The notes under the pieces are model-generated. The model did no database searches, had not been told where the DNA came from, and saw only the letters and a list, made by a program, of their open reading frames with translations. The translations under genes were made by a program, and so were the position numbers. Source: Antedon bifida (Eukaryota; Echinodermata; Crinoidea; Comatulida; Antedonidae). Taken from it: 64,000 bases of DNA. The stretch spans positions 27,905,001 through 27,969,000 of the forward strand of contig OY727095.1 in NCBI GenBank assembly GCA_963402885.1, written 5' to 3'. Every line of letters starts with the position of its first letter. The first letter of the stretch is position 1. Below are positions 44,707 to 56,645 of this stretch, piece after piece.

Positions 44707-46740
44707 AGGCAAAACGCCTACTAAAGCTCATTTACGAGAACTGGTCATGTTGATTTTAACAGGCACAAAATGGCGCCATTTTTTGCAAATTTATTTATGG
44801 GACAGTTTGAGGCCAATTTTCTGTCCCTCCAACATAATAATGGTTTAGATACATTGACGACATCTTCATGATCTGGACCCAATTAGGAATCTTTTCTTCT
44901 TAATATTAATTCAGCCGACCCAACTATCAAATTTACAGCTACTAAATCCACTAGTAGGGTTGATTTTTTGGACACTATATTTACCATAGAAAATACACCC
45001 AAAACTTACCTATTCCGTAAACCCACGGATAAAAATATGTACCTGCTCCCTAGCAGTCGTCATCCCCGACATTGTACTAAAAACATACCGTACAGTCAAG
45101 CATTACGTATCAGAAGTATCTGTTCTTCAGATTTAGATTTTCAGAATTGTACCGAAGAACTAACGGGACATCTCCAGAATAGAAATTACAAGAAGGAATA
45201 CATCGAAACTGCTATAAAGAAAGCAAAAGATATTCCTCGATGTCAAACACTGACGTACAAACCACGTCAGCCAAATTCGACCAGTGTGCCATTGGTCATA
45301 ATGTAACAATCTGACCATCAGGTCAACAACCCTTTTTCACTATTTCTCCCTACTCCATCTATTAACATTCCTAGTGGTTTCTTCCTATCCCTAGGTACTC
45401 TTTTGTTCACTCTCCTATAACCCACATCCTTAATCAATTACTGTTTCCTCATCATCATGGAATGTTCCCTTTACTAAAAAGTCCCCTCTCAGTACATGCA
45501 TATTAATTAGGACCGTTCCTTAAATATGGATTACTGGTAGGAAGGAAAGAGAAGAGCTTGATAGAATAAAACGTTTATAATAGAGAGAAGAAAACGTATG
45601 TGATATAGTCAAAACAGACTGTATTACTTTGAATATTGAAATAAACTGTATCTGGACAAAACCATATTTACTGTTTGTACATTCTTTGACTGTGTGAAAT
45701 CCTGCCGCTGAGACTATATGATAATATAGTAACGGATAGGCTACACTAATCCTAGGTTGCCTCCATTACGGGCTATTATTGTGAAACATGCCCATTCTAA
45801 AGTCCACAGAACGTCTCAGGACTGTTTTTTTCGGAACCACCCATTATTGCATTTCGTATACCTCCCAACCTTCGTGATATATTAGTCAGATCCAAATTTA
45901 AGAGTGAAATTAACTCTCATGACAGCCACAATTTGGGCAGTCACCTTTGCGGCTCTTGCAAAACTTGTTCATTGGTTGAATCTACTGAAAAATTTAAGAG
46001 CAACCAAACTGGCCGCATTTTCGGATAAGACAATCAATTAATTGTCTAACCAAAAACGTCATTATCTCATATACTGTAATTTTTGTGGTAAACAGTACGT
46101 CGGGGAAACAAAAAAACACTCTCCCTATGAGAATGAAACAACACAGATCAGCTATCAAAACATTAAAGCTTGATCAACCTGCAGCCGAACATTTTAATTC
46201 AGCTGGTCACTCGATTGCAAATTTCAGAGTTATTGCAATAGAACACGATGTCAAATGGAGCGACAAAACTCGCAAAGACAAAGAAAACAACTGGGAATTA
46301 CAACTTAAAACCAGAAAACTTTTTGGACTTAACATTAGGAACATACTCCCAGATCGGTAAAATTATACCATTGACTACCAAAATTTAAGATTCAATATAT
46401 TAACCACCATTTTAGCCTTTTTTAGTTCAATTTCAAAATTGTTTATATCTCTACCAAGCTACCTTCTTTGTTTTGTACTCTTATTCAGTCTCCACCCACC
46501 TTTCAACACCCTGTATCTTTTGTTATATTTCTTTTATTACTGTCCACCCAGGCAGCACTTAGTTCTTATGCTATGACTTTATCCAAATTCCATCACTTGC
46601 ACTGATGAAGGGCTAGTGTTGCTCGAAAGCTCTGCTAACTTTTCTGGCTGTTTTATTTTATCGTTTTGATTTAGCTTTTCGCTTTTTTTGTATCTCCATT
46701 GTGATCCAGCCACTGATACCCACAACAATGTCATTTTTAC
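44707..46740 (+). mobile_element. Penelope-like element copy 2
   Basis: It starts with the same sequence as copy 1 (AGGCAAAACGCCTACTAAAG). RT motifs are FRYIDDIFMIW (about 44850) and TVDFLDT-like VDFLDTIF, then LFRKPTDKNMYLLP (45010-45050). Towards the 3' end lies a GIY-YIG endonuclease with its Cys motif (CNFCGKQYVGET at about 46075). The downstream helix (PMRMKQHRSAIKTLKLDQPA, then AAEHFNSAGHSI) follows to 46360. An RT plus GIY-YIG is the definition of Penelope-like elements. A ~450-bp stretch at about 45305-45745 is absent from copy 1 and looks like an insertion. The copy is not intact. A terminal repeat with a hammerhead-like core follows at 46600. Confidence 0.88.
46560..46740 (+). ncRNA. 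Hammerhead-like ribozyme core in the Penelope terminal repeat
   Basis: CTGATGA (46602-46608) is followed by a short stem-loop (GGGC, seven-base loop, GCTC) and CGAAA, then GCTCTGCTAAC. CUGAUGA, stem II and GAAA form the conserved hammerhead core, and Penelope terminal repeats are known to carry such ribozymes. The matching copy at 63.5 kb has GGGC/GCCC, so the pairing of stem II is kept (G-U against G-C). Stems I and III are short and I could not settle their pairing by eye. Confidence 0.5.
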
Positions 46741-47938
46741 AGTAATATATATATATATATTAAATTACTGAAAAATGACAATGCTGTGGGATATATATTA
46801 AAAATGCTTCCGGTTGTGTTTCGTAAAGTCCCTATTATTATGTATATAGACGATGAGTAACGAGTCAATTTAGAAACTGCATTGTAAGTAGTTGCATTTT
46901 GTAATTTTTCTTCGTAATTATTGGTAGTTTATTGTAATAATTATTATGGTGCCGTAATAAACAAAACAAAATTTACTTTACGGTAATTACAGCGTACTCG
47001 GTAGACTCTTAACGTAAAGAACGTGTAAAAATAGCATATATCCAGGGGAGGATCCAGGATTTTGTGAAAAGGGGTGTAACTGTAGAGAGTCGACACCAAC
47101 TCAGCCCACCATGGTTGGGGCTGAGTTGTACAAATCGTTCGTGCGCGCCCCAGCTCGCTGTATAAGTACGATACACGCGTCGATATCATGTTACATCCAG
47201 GGACCAAAATGCATTTATTTTTATCTACATACAGTCTGCACGCACAGATTCTTAAGTTAATATAATTTATTGCGTAATATAATACGAAATATATACTGTA
47301 GTCTGTAACTGTTTTTAATCCTTTTTTTTAAATTCCCTTTCTTTTCTTTTCCTTTCGTTTTTCTTCTTTTGTTATTGACATAACATAGGTATTATTATGA
47401 TTCTGCAGCATATTTTAAATTACTATACCGAATTATTTGTCATATTTAAATGGAACATGATTGGAAATAGCACAACGTTTAATAGCATTCACTACTCTCG
47501 CATTGCATTCAATTACGCCGTCAGTGATATTACATTATAGAGTTATGTTTTTTTTTGTAAGTTTCGCCAAGCACCAGAAAAAAATACAAGACTTACTTAA
47601 ATTAACATGTAGTGTTGAATTGTCTACTAAACTTCAACTTAATTTTTTAAAAAAACGTCTCACTCCGAACCCTAAATATAACAAAATCCAGAATTGATGA
47701 TTCAAGTCCAAATTCCGCTGTTACCATCGTACCGATTTAAAACTGAATCATGATGTACCAAAAATGGTTAAAATAAACGATTAAAATCTGTGTAATAAAA
47801 ATCGTTAAAATTTACACATGTCACAGTTACTGTCGCTTTCTGGTTCCTTTCTCAGTTACTATTAGATTTCGGTATCAACTAACATTACCGTTGCCACATA
47901 ATTAAGCCCTAACTAATTGAAATTCATATTCACATAAT
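46741..47938. other. Intergenic, with (TA)n and a repeat fragment
   Basis: A short (TA)n tract lies at about 46746-46762. At 47040-47170 a GC-richer block (GGGGAGGATCCAGGATTTTG) looks like a transposon fragment, without identified ends. No exon was recognised. Confidence 0.4.
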
Positions 47939-47945
47939 CTATACT

Positions 47946-49146
47946 TTATTCATGTATAGCATGGATTTTAGACTGTCGCCTAGTTTTCTTTTTAGGAGAA
48001 AAAACCTCGGTAACTGAAAGTTCTTTGTTAATCGTTTGCGGGTCCTTCCATCGCAAATAACGCGCTTTTTTAGCCTCATGAAAAGTATCGTCAGAATCTG
48101 GCAACAGGTGAATGGTTCGCAAACCGCCATCGGGAGCATATTTATTTTGATCAAACCATAAGGTTGGATTGGCTACTATGTCCGCTACATTTGTGTTCTG
48201 AATATTAGTATGCGGATCGGACATGATGTTTAAATTGGTCTGAGTATTCTCAATAACATCGTTATTAGTATGCGCAGCATTGTCCATTGGTGCTCGAGAA
48301 GGTTCACTCACCAACGGCGATGCCTCATTTCTCCGTGAAGAATATGGAGAAGTGGCTGTGTTATTAGGAATTGGTACACTAAAAATCGACGGTAATGTCT
48401 TCAAGTTGTTTGACACTTTTTCCTGATGTGACATTCTTCGTCTACTATCATAATTGTTTGGTATTCCTTTATAAGTAGAAGGTGCATTGCTAGAAGTTGT
48501 GGTGTGTTTCAGACCTTCTGTCAAATCTGCGACACGTGCTACTAACTTCTGTTGCTTCCTTGACATTTCTTTTAATCGTCGTTGGCTAATTGTCTGCTCG
48601 CGGCTACTTTCTTTTTTAATAAGTTGCATCTTTTGGTCATATTCCCTCTGCAGGGGTGTTGATTTTTGGGATAATTGCTTTGAATTGAAATGAATAGATG
48701 GCAATGAAGAGTCCGTGGTTGTAACAAGTTCTTCCGACATATCATTGTCTGCATCTTGAGGCTTACCGGCGGCACGTCTTCCATGCGTATAACGACCAAA
48801 CCGATGATGCTGCGAGCGACGAACGATTGCCCGATTCCCATTCATATATTGTCCTTTCGTTCGTACTTTTTGGAGCTCTTTTTGAAGCAACATCTGTTCT
48901 CTACGAATTGTATCCAAGTGCATTTTTTCTATTCCTCGCTCTCTGTCTAAATCATTCTGCAAATTTCGATTAGCAAACGAATTTTTTGCTTTCGCTCTGT
49001 CTTGGTTTCTAAAGATGTTAGAGGAAATATCCGACTCTTTGTTGTATCGATTCATTGTATACGCGGTCGTCATATTAATAAGATAGCTATAATTTGATTT
49101 TCATAAATACAAATCCGATTTCTTTGTATTTCTAGGCCTGTATTAT
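47946..49146 (-). CDS. Unrecognised coiled-coil protein, 375 residues, last coding exon
   Basis: A minus-strand frame of 375 codons runs from ATG 49073 to TAA 47946. An in-frame TGA 39 bp upstream supports this start. A TTTCAG acceptor at 49152-49147 suggests a spliced 5' UTR. The protein is polar and basic. Residues about 40-75 (LDRERGIEKMHLDTIRREQ, LLQKELQKVR) and 150-190 (QKMQLIKKESSREQ, RRLKEMSRKQQKLVARVADL) have coiled-coil character. The middle is Ser/Thr/Asn-rich, and the end is KKARYLRWKDPQTINKEL followed by a basic patch KKKTRRQSK. There is no signal peptide or membrane segment. The N-terminal helix faintly recalls CCDC190-type proteins, but I do not claim homology. The stop codon lies inside GAATAAAG (47945-47950), so a poly(A) signal overlaps the end of the frame. 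Confidence 0.75.
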
Positions 49147-49228
49147 CTGAAAGATATAAACAAAAAATGTTAAGTGTTAACAAAATATTGTTTGAGTACC
49201 TTATGCAGCCTATTACGGCACAAACTAA

Positions 49229-49541
49229 ATAATAATAATAATAGTTAATAATAGTTCATTCTTATATAGCGCATATAAGCAAGCTCTCAATGCGCTGAAC
49301 ATTATTACCCCAGTCATTTCCTGATCAAACACCTATGGAAACATACTCCCATATATGCAGCTAGTAATCAGCGCAAAGTTGTGTCTGATCTAACCGGGTA
49401 CCCATTTATACACCTGGGTGGAGAGAGGCAAACGTAAGTAAAGTATCTTGCCTAAGGATACAAGCAATGCGGCGAGAGTTGGATTCGAACCTCGGTCTAA
49501 CGATCAGTAGTCGAACGTCCAACACACAGCGCCACACGCCC
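49229..49541 (-). mobile_element. tRNA-derived SINE
   Basis: On the minus strand the head (49541 downwards, GGGCGTGTGGCGCTGTGTGT) contains a B-box-like GGTTCGAATCC at about 49484-49494. A ~200-bp body follows (CACCCAGGTGTATAAATGGG, GGTACCCGG). It ends with a CTATTATTATTATT-type tail at about 49229-49245. A tRNA-like head, unrelated body and simple-repeat tail define a tRNA-SINE. It lies upstream of the coiled-coil gene, in the same orientation, probably within its 5' intron. Confidence 0.75.
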
Positions 49542-50395
49542 TTACTAAAAACCTAACTTTAGCAAATTAATACCATCATTCAATTTGATTCAAGACCAGA
49601 TGATGGCGTTGCAGATAAAAGGAGGCGGAGGTAAATAAATTAATAACAGTAAAATTCCATTATAAAATTTAAATACAGTACAAATAAACATATATTCATA
49701 TTATATCATTGCTAAAGCTTCAGACAAATACATTTAAATACATCAAAACAAAAAAGAAAGACAAATTAAACTTTCTATTTTGAGGTTTGAAGATTAATAA
49801 ATTAAGTCCTTTGACCATGCTGGATACAAATGATTTTTCAAAAACTTTCAGTTCTGAATATCTGAGTGAGTTTAGTGTGTTTTTAGGTATTGGGTTTCTG
49901 AAAAAGAAGAGGGCATTTAGTTTGAAGAAAACAGCGGATTGTAATTTTCACATTTCAAACATTGTATTTTCCAATGTTACGGTACCTTACTGTGGTGTCG
50001 TATATGGTTTAGTTGTTATGTGACTAGTGGCCATTGTTTCGTGATAATAGACGAAGAAATTGTATAGATACAGTGCAAAGAATAAATATACTTTGGATAC
50101 GACACTTCCCAATTTAATGCATAGAATAGGAGGAATAACAACAAGACATAGTTATCTGTGTCAGAAGAAACTTTTGCTAATAATGTAAGTTACCTGATTG
50201 TTTCTCGTTCTATTCGCTATTTCCGCATGATGTGCAATTTCGTCAGGTCAACAATCTATCTACATTGACAGAGAGTAGTTCAAAAACGTTGTGATCGTCG
50301 GAAAAACAGTTTGAAATGTTTACATTAATTAAATGTCAACATTTTATAATCGTAAATAGGGCTAAAATGGAGTTATTCTGTAATAATATGCTCAC
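49542..50395. other. Non-coding, probable 5' intron of the coiled-coil gene
   Basis: AT-rich with no exon seen. A 78-codon plus-strand frame near 49787 has no domain and is taken as chance. Confidence 0.4.
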
Positions 50396-50450
50396 CCTCA
50401 AATTCTTCGAGATCCACCCATGGAATGAAGATGTGCCGTTCGACATACCG
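50396..50450 (-). other. Candidate 55-bp exon
   Basis: On the minus strand a TGTCAG acceptor (ending 50451) and a GTGAGC donor (from 50395) bracket 55 bp. One frame reads RYVERHIFIPWVDLEEFE. Another starts ATG and reads MSNGTSSFHGWISKNLR. It could be a 5' exon of the coiled-coil gene or belong to another transcript. Splice-site quality is fair, and no homology is recognised. Confidence 0.35.
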
Positions 50451-52125
50451 CTGACATTGTAAAATAATATAATTATTGATCTAATCTTAATTCGCGAGTA
50501 ACTTATCTTTTTGCACATATTTTAATTAATTTACTTTTCAATGTCAGTATAAAAAATTCCTATATGTCTAAGTAACGAGAACCTAGTCACCGACTTATCT
50601 GTGTTCATTACTTTGCTTATCAACCTACGTGCCATATTATCCAAGAACTTAGGAACGCTTCCTTTGACTCCCAAAAATCTCTTCACATGAAGCAAACACT
50701 CAAAAGGGCCTAAACACACACCTTTCAGAGATATTCTGTTAGGGTGTTAGGTTATCCTATTCATTAAGCATAACTAAACAACCTTTGGATTCTATTTATC
50801 ATGCTCGTAATCTTAATTGACGTTTTATTGACGATGTCGTTATATACAATTGAGTATGGGGGTTTACCCTAGTAGGCCGATACCATGTCTGTCCGTATTT
50901 GAATTATGGGCGAACTTATGTAAAAATAACGTTGCAGATAGAGAACAGGCGCAACCACATTGTGATTTGCCCTCTGAGATTTTAAGAATCGCAAGATAGA
51001 CCTACCCTCAGTAACTATGCCTGCCCTAATACTGGTATTGTCAAATTTAGTCATTTGTGATGTTCTTAATGCCAGCCCTTGAAGAAAATGTAGTGAACCA
51101 AATCCGTAGCCCGTCTAATAGAAACAACGGTGGAATTCGTGTTCGTGAACGTGTTATGCTAACTTTCAGTTACATGACAATAAACATAAATACTGAATAT
51201 ACTTAGGCCTACTTACGTCAATTGTGTAAGTCTCTACAAAATAGCAAGTCACGCACGTATAGCTACCAGTAATAAAGTCGGTTGTAAATTCATTTTCCCT
51301 GCTTAAATGAACGGACTTGCAAATAGATATCTTATATCCGTTTATTAAGTCAATAAATTATACGTTTTATTCTTAGGCCAATATCTTTTGTATTGGCCTA
51401 ACTTTTTTTTGATCGATTTTACGAGCCTTGAACAACTTACGTCAGTGAGCTAGTGCTCCGGGTAAAGAGATTGTTTTATGATGGATGTAGACAAATGAGG
51501 ACTTAACACATACCTAACAGATCGATACGATTTCCGCCCAACGTGTTTTAAATCGAAGTTGTCTACATGGGGTTTATGTTTTGTTTAACCATCTATAAAC
51601 AGGATTCCTGACTTACAAATTCAAGCTATAAAACGTTAGTACCACAGCACGCGGTGTATAATAGAACTCAATAAGTTTGTAGGTATTATTTTTAGTAGCA
51701 AAGTGTTTTCATGGCCATTTTCATTATCATAACCAATCTAAAAGTCATTAAAGATTATACCTTTTCTTCCTGAAAATGGAGGTTTTAAATACTTTGTTTA
51801 ATTGAATATGCTTTATGTCTATATGTTATAATGTTTATTTATTATTCACTTTTACCAAAAATTTAATCGAAAAAAAAAATTTATTTTGTTTTCTACGGAA
51901 GTGAATAACTTGATTAAAACTCCTAACTGGCCTATTCGGTGTTTTTTTTTTCATGTTCTTGAATTATTTTACTTGAGATTGATAATTATCATCAAAATAA
52001 TCTGTATTATTCTGTTGCACATTGATTGACATAAACGTATACTTCACAAAATCATACATTAAATATTATATGATTAGGTTTATTGATATAGTTATCAATA
52101 TCATTATGAATCAATTGTATTTAGC
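50451..52125. other. Non-coding stretch
   Basis: No convincing exon. A diverged MITE piece lies at about 51825-51975, matching the interior of the 34.35-kb copy (GAAGTGAATAACTTGATTAA). Confidence 0.4.
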
Positions 52126-52371
52126 ACCTGTTATCTAAAGTAGAGAATTATGTTTACATTATTAAGATGGATAGTTTGAGACACGAATAACCCACGCTTG
52201 GTTACCCCTATACCTGTAAGTTGTAAAAGCAGCTAGTTGACCAATGACAGGCAACAATTCGACTAATTCACCGCTTGTGATTGGTCATATTGTATTCAGC
52301 TATTGTTATCTAAAGGTGAGAATTGTGTTCACGATTAATTATCAAAAAGGATAGTTTGAGACACGAAATCG
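52126..52371. repeat. Direct repeat, two units about 175 bp apart
   Basis: GTTATCTAAAG(T)AGAGAATTxTG and GGATAGTTTGAGACACGAA occur at about 52130-52188 and again at 52306-52366. A short inverted pair between them (GTTGACCAATGACAGG and TTGTGATTGGTCATA) resembles the termini of the MITE at 53.3 kb. Confidence 0.5.
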
Positions 52372-53154
52372 TTTTACTCAAAATCCTGAAAACTTTACGA
52401 TACTAATCTAATAAATATAAATCCGGTTGTAATATTGTTAATATCATTCAAGGCAGCACAGAATCTGCCCTTTTTTTACCTCTCTCTTTGTCCAATAAGC
52501 TACTGGGGTTTAATAATTTGCCAACATTAACATAATAAAATGTTATCCACCTCAGTTATTAGAAGGAATAAACTATACAGAAGAAGGTGGCAATTAGATT
52601 ATGAAGATGGCACAACATCAACAGGCGTTTAGCATTATACAGAATAGCTAAAAACCCACCATAAGAATACATATAAAATTCTTTTATATTTTATTCAATG
52701 ATTTTCTCTTTATATATACAGTAACCCTATTAAGTTTCTATAGAAAAAAACATTTCAGAAACTGATATGTATGTGAATAACAGCCATCATATTCTGTTTA
52801 GGATAAAGTGTCCTTATGAATATCAAATAGGCTTTTCATACACGAGTAACCATGACACCATGACGCTATCAGAAATCGGAGCTTTTGTTATAGATGTTAA
52901 TAATAAAAGGTATTAATTCATTGTAATTTATAGAACGGTGTTTGATTACTGCAAACATAAAAGGTCTAGCAAGGATTGATAAAAAATTATTTTAAAAAAG
53001 TGGAATTTTCTAGGTAAGCTTTTACTTACAATAGTGTAGGCTATATGGGGGAAATCAGAACTATACTTTACGGTCTTGAGTAAAAGATACACCCTTACCC
53101 TAGCCTATGCGGCCTTGTGAACCGCTTTTGATGAGATATGCCAATAGGACTCTG
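52372..53154. other. Non-coding stretch, nothing recognised
   Basis: AT-rich sequence without exons or identified repeats. Confidence 0.35.
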
Positions 53155-53315
53155 ATGCTTAGTACCCATAGGACGACGCAACGCAAACACGTAAGCACAA
53201 ACCCCAGCGATAATCAATCGCTTGTGATTGGTCAAATTACTTACATTGTGCTTATGTCCTATTATATAATGTTAACCAAGCTGAAATTCTCATCTAGAGA
53301 CGCAACGCAGGGTAT

Positions 53316-53472
53316 AGCTTGGTTCCCACTCGGCCGTAAAGCAAGGACGTATCGCAACTCAAGTGAGTTAACCAATGACAAAGCGTCAGTTAGTATAATA
53401 ATTTGCTTGTGATTAGTCAAATCATTTGCGTTGCGCTACATCCTTGCGGTAAGTCCGAGTGGGAACCAAGCT
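53316..53472. mobile_element. 157-bp MITE with 18-bp perfect TIRs
   Basis: AGCTTGGTTCCCACTCGG at 53316-53333 is the exact reverse complement of 53455-53472. Pairing continues inwards (GCAAGGACGTA with TACATCCTTGC, CGCAA with TTGCG). A related inverted pair lies just upstream at about 53167-53268 (ATAGGACGACGCAACGCAAA against TGTGCTTATGTCCTAT), so two family members sit side by side. Confidence 0.8.
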
Positions 53473-53473
53473 T

Positions 53474-55059
53474 AAAGGCTGACCTGAACCAGCGTTTAGA
53501 ACTGCTTTAACCGCCTCTTTGAAGTTTGATTCGTCACCAAAATGGGAAACTAATATTCACGAACGCTATTTCATTGTTTACTTCTCAAATTTGTGTAGCC
53601 CTGTAAATGGATCCAAAGATAATAATTAATAGTAGTCTCAATTGTATTTCAAACAATGTCTTTATTGTTGGTACTGATCATTTGGTGCATGCGACATAAG
53701 AAATATCTTGTTAGAAAGAACAGAATGGAACAAGATTAAAACTATACTAATATTTTTGCAGTTATAAAATATTAATGGTAGAATTTACTATAGAAATTTA
53801 GTTATAAACTATTTATAGCTCCATCAGGTAAAAGTTAATATTTGAAAATCAAGTTTCTTTGCTCTTTTACCGCTCTCTTCGCATGGATTGAAACAGCATC
53901 AAAATCCAATAGAACGTTGGTCAGTCAGCCAATTGTCGGCATATGGATTGCAACCCCTCCCCTCTATTCAAGATAGCCTAATATAACTCTAAACATATTT
54001 GTTTCAGGAAATTGTATGTCCATAGATCTACTCGTAAATCTTCTAATTGTAACCCTGTGTTATTATTCTTTGATTGTTTTTTATGATGGGTTACTTTTAG
54101 AGTACGGGTTTCTATTAGAAGATTTACGGTATACATCACTGATGTTTATTAATACCTCTGTGTAGAATAGGCCTCCTAAAGCGACTTGAGATCGGCTTTC
54201 TGCGCGCGCACTCAGTGTATACGTGCGGCCTATCGAAATGTGGTGGCCCTCATGATAGATACTATATTTGGAGCAAGAAGGTCTGTTGGTATAGGTTTTG
54301 ACTGACAACCTCTGTGTTGATATTCTAAAAAAGCTATAAACATCGACACTTATAAGCCCTCAAACAACACCCATTAACACTACATGTCAACTGCGAGCCA
54401 TTGTTTACCCATGAAAGGCGGTATTTACCAAGGGATTAAGCCGACTGTAGGCATACCCCATCAATCCAAATATCAATCCCCATTTTACGTCAATCCCCCA
54501 TAGGCTACAATCAATAAACAGGCTTTATGACAACCGCACGATGCCTGAATTAACGTATAAAGTACACGCACTTATACTGCTCAAAGTGATTTATGAATTG
54601 ATAATGCTTTTAACTATTAAAGACATTTTAGTTATTGATTGTTATGTTGTCCTTCCACCTTTGCCTTCAGTGTATTGTGTTCGCCAAATAAGCGTAATTA
54701 TTCATGAAATACACGTTCTACATTTAGTAATTACCTGTTATAATAAATAACATGATTATTGAATGCACACACCTGGTAAGTTTACCGTTAGTCCAACGTG
54801 GCCACGTGAAACAAGCCTGAGTCTTTCTCAAGCGCTAATTATTGAACCTTTCTTATTATTGCATTGTGATGTGACACGGACATAACTAGTTTTAGGCTAA
54901 ATACGGTTCACGCCATTAAAAACACTGTGTGCAAGAACTAACGACATGTCCATGCCCTTAAACAGTTACACGCGGCATTTTCGTGCAAGGACTATTATAA
55001 TGTGACTACCGAAATGCCATTCTCCGATTTGTTTTATTCTACCAGAATCCAGACATAAA
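53474..55059. other. Non-coding stretch
   Basis: No exon or RNA gene was recognised. Short open frames near 54081 and 54541 have no domain or splice support. Confidence 0.35.
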
Positions 55060-55102
55060 AGAGATATAAAATACAGCCTAAAAAGCTGTATTTTATATCT
55101 CT
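55060..55102. repeat. Perfect 18-bp hairpin
   Basis: AGAGATATAAAATACAGC (55060-55077), a seven-base loop, then its exact reverse complement (55085-55102). It may be a tiny palindromic transposon remnant. It is too short and AT-rich to call as a microRNA precursor. Confidence 0.75.
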
Positions 55103-56645
55103 GGTCAGCTGATAGCGGACAATGTCGTCTGGTTTCTCACTTTCTACGATTCAAGTAAATTATAGGCCTACTGTATATAAAGGAAATAGATTCATCCGTG
55201 TCAATTTTGATAAAAAGTTTCAAACGAACAATAACCGGGGTAGTGAAGAGTGAAATTATTACACTATATAACCATGGACCTATCTAATGTATAGGACCAT
55301 TCTATAACGTTCGGTTCTGATGATAATTTTTAAAATACGCAGATTTTCAGTAATCTATTCTATAAGTTGTGCCAATCTCGTATTTTCGTTCTAAAATTCC
55401 CGGTGATTTTATCACTCTGAGTATTAAATACGTGGTAAGGAGGCCTACCTGTGTTATTAATATTAGTACTGAATATGAACAGACGTGTATCTATCCTTCA
55501 AAAACAAAACCCCATAGTGAACGGTCCAAGTTAACTTTGTGACGGTTCCAATCACATTAAATGGAAAAGGCCTGAAGCGATTTATTAATACACCCTGAAT
55601 GCCAGACAAATCGATGTACTTCCACCATCATAATGAAATAATAATAGGCCGCACACTGTTGAATAATAATTACAGTGTAAACACATAATGTAATGTTAAA
55701 TAACTCACCGTAGGTCCAAGAGGTTCATGGACACATGTTCGCTACAATAATCGATCGTCAACACAATGAACTGCTAAACTTAACATTCAGTCTCTGACAA
55801 AGATCATGGAGCAAGATTAACCCAAATTCCCAATGGACAGTTTAGACTTCGATATCGAAAATAGTCTTGTATTAAAACGGCAGTGACACAATCTGTATCT
55901 GTAGCCTACTATGTAGCCTGATGGCAACAATGGAACTAATTCGCTCTTGTGTTTGATTATATATTGTAATACCGATCGCGACGGTTGCCAAAGTGAAGTT
56001 TTAACTCGGTGATAAAATAGATAGTAACCAAGGCTTAAAGTCTATTGAACTCGTTCAGTCTGCCGTAACGAGCGCCATCTGCGGTATAATTAAAGTTAAA
56101 CCAAGGAGCCTAAATTGGTAAATAGGTACGATATAGACTGCAATCTAGAAATGTATGATCATATACTTTGTTAGAAATAAACATTTTACTATAAATGTTT
56201 TTATAATAATGTTGCATATACACTTTTCATTTTATATTATAAAAGCAATCCCGTTTTCCCATCTGTATACTGTAGGTAGGCTACATTCACACTTCTCTTT
56301 CACGGAACGGAAGACAGTTAAGCGATGGGAAGTCATAATAATACAGCATACAGATTTTAACGAACCAGTGTGAATACAGCTTTATCCAAGAATGGCACGC
56401 GGATTGCGTGTAATTATTATATCTGAATTAAATTTCTCGGGTTATATATTTACAGATCAGCATTATTTTTGCTGACAGTATACAAGAGGTATAACTAAAA
56501 GTTTTTAAATAGTAATAAAGTACGTATGTCTAAGTTCAAACGTTAATATATTATCAGATAAAATCATAATCACGTCGTATAAACTGCTAAACAAAGATAT
56601 TGACAAGTATTTAAAACTAGCCACATAGGGGAATCCCCTATTTTT
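55103..56645. other. Non-coding; possible untranslated first exon ending at 55709 (minus)
   Basis: On the minus strand, CCTACG followed by GTGAGT at 55709/55708 is a near-perfect donor. The upstream 300 bp have no long frame and could be a 5' UTR exon of the coiled-coil gene at 48-49 kb. This is a suggestion from the donor alone. Nothing else was recognised in the stretch. Confidence 0.25.

Noticed and set aside
49229-49541. Functional tRNA gene
   Set aside because: A B-box-like sequence is present, but the cloverleaf cannot be completed by eye and a long body plus simple tail follow, which fits a SINE.
49787-50023. Plus-strand frame of 78 codons
   Set aside because: No domain, no splice support, AT-rich composition like its surroundings.
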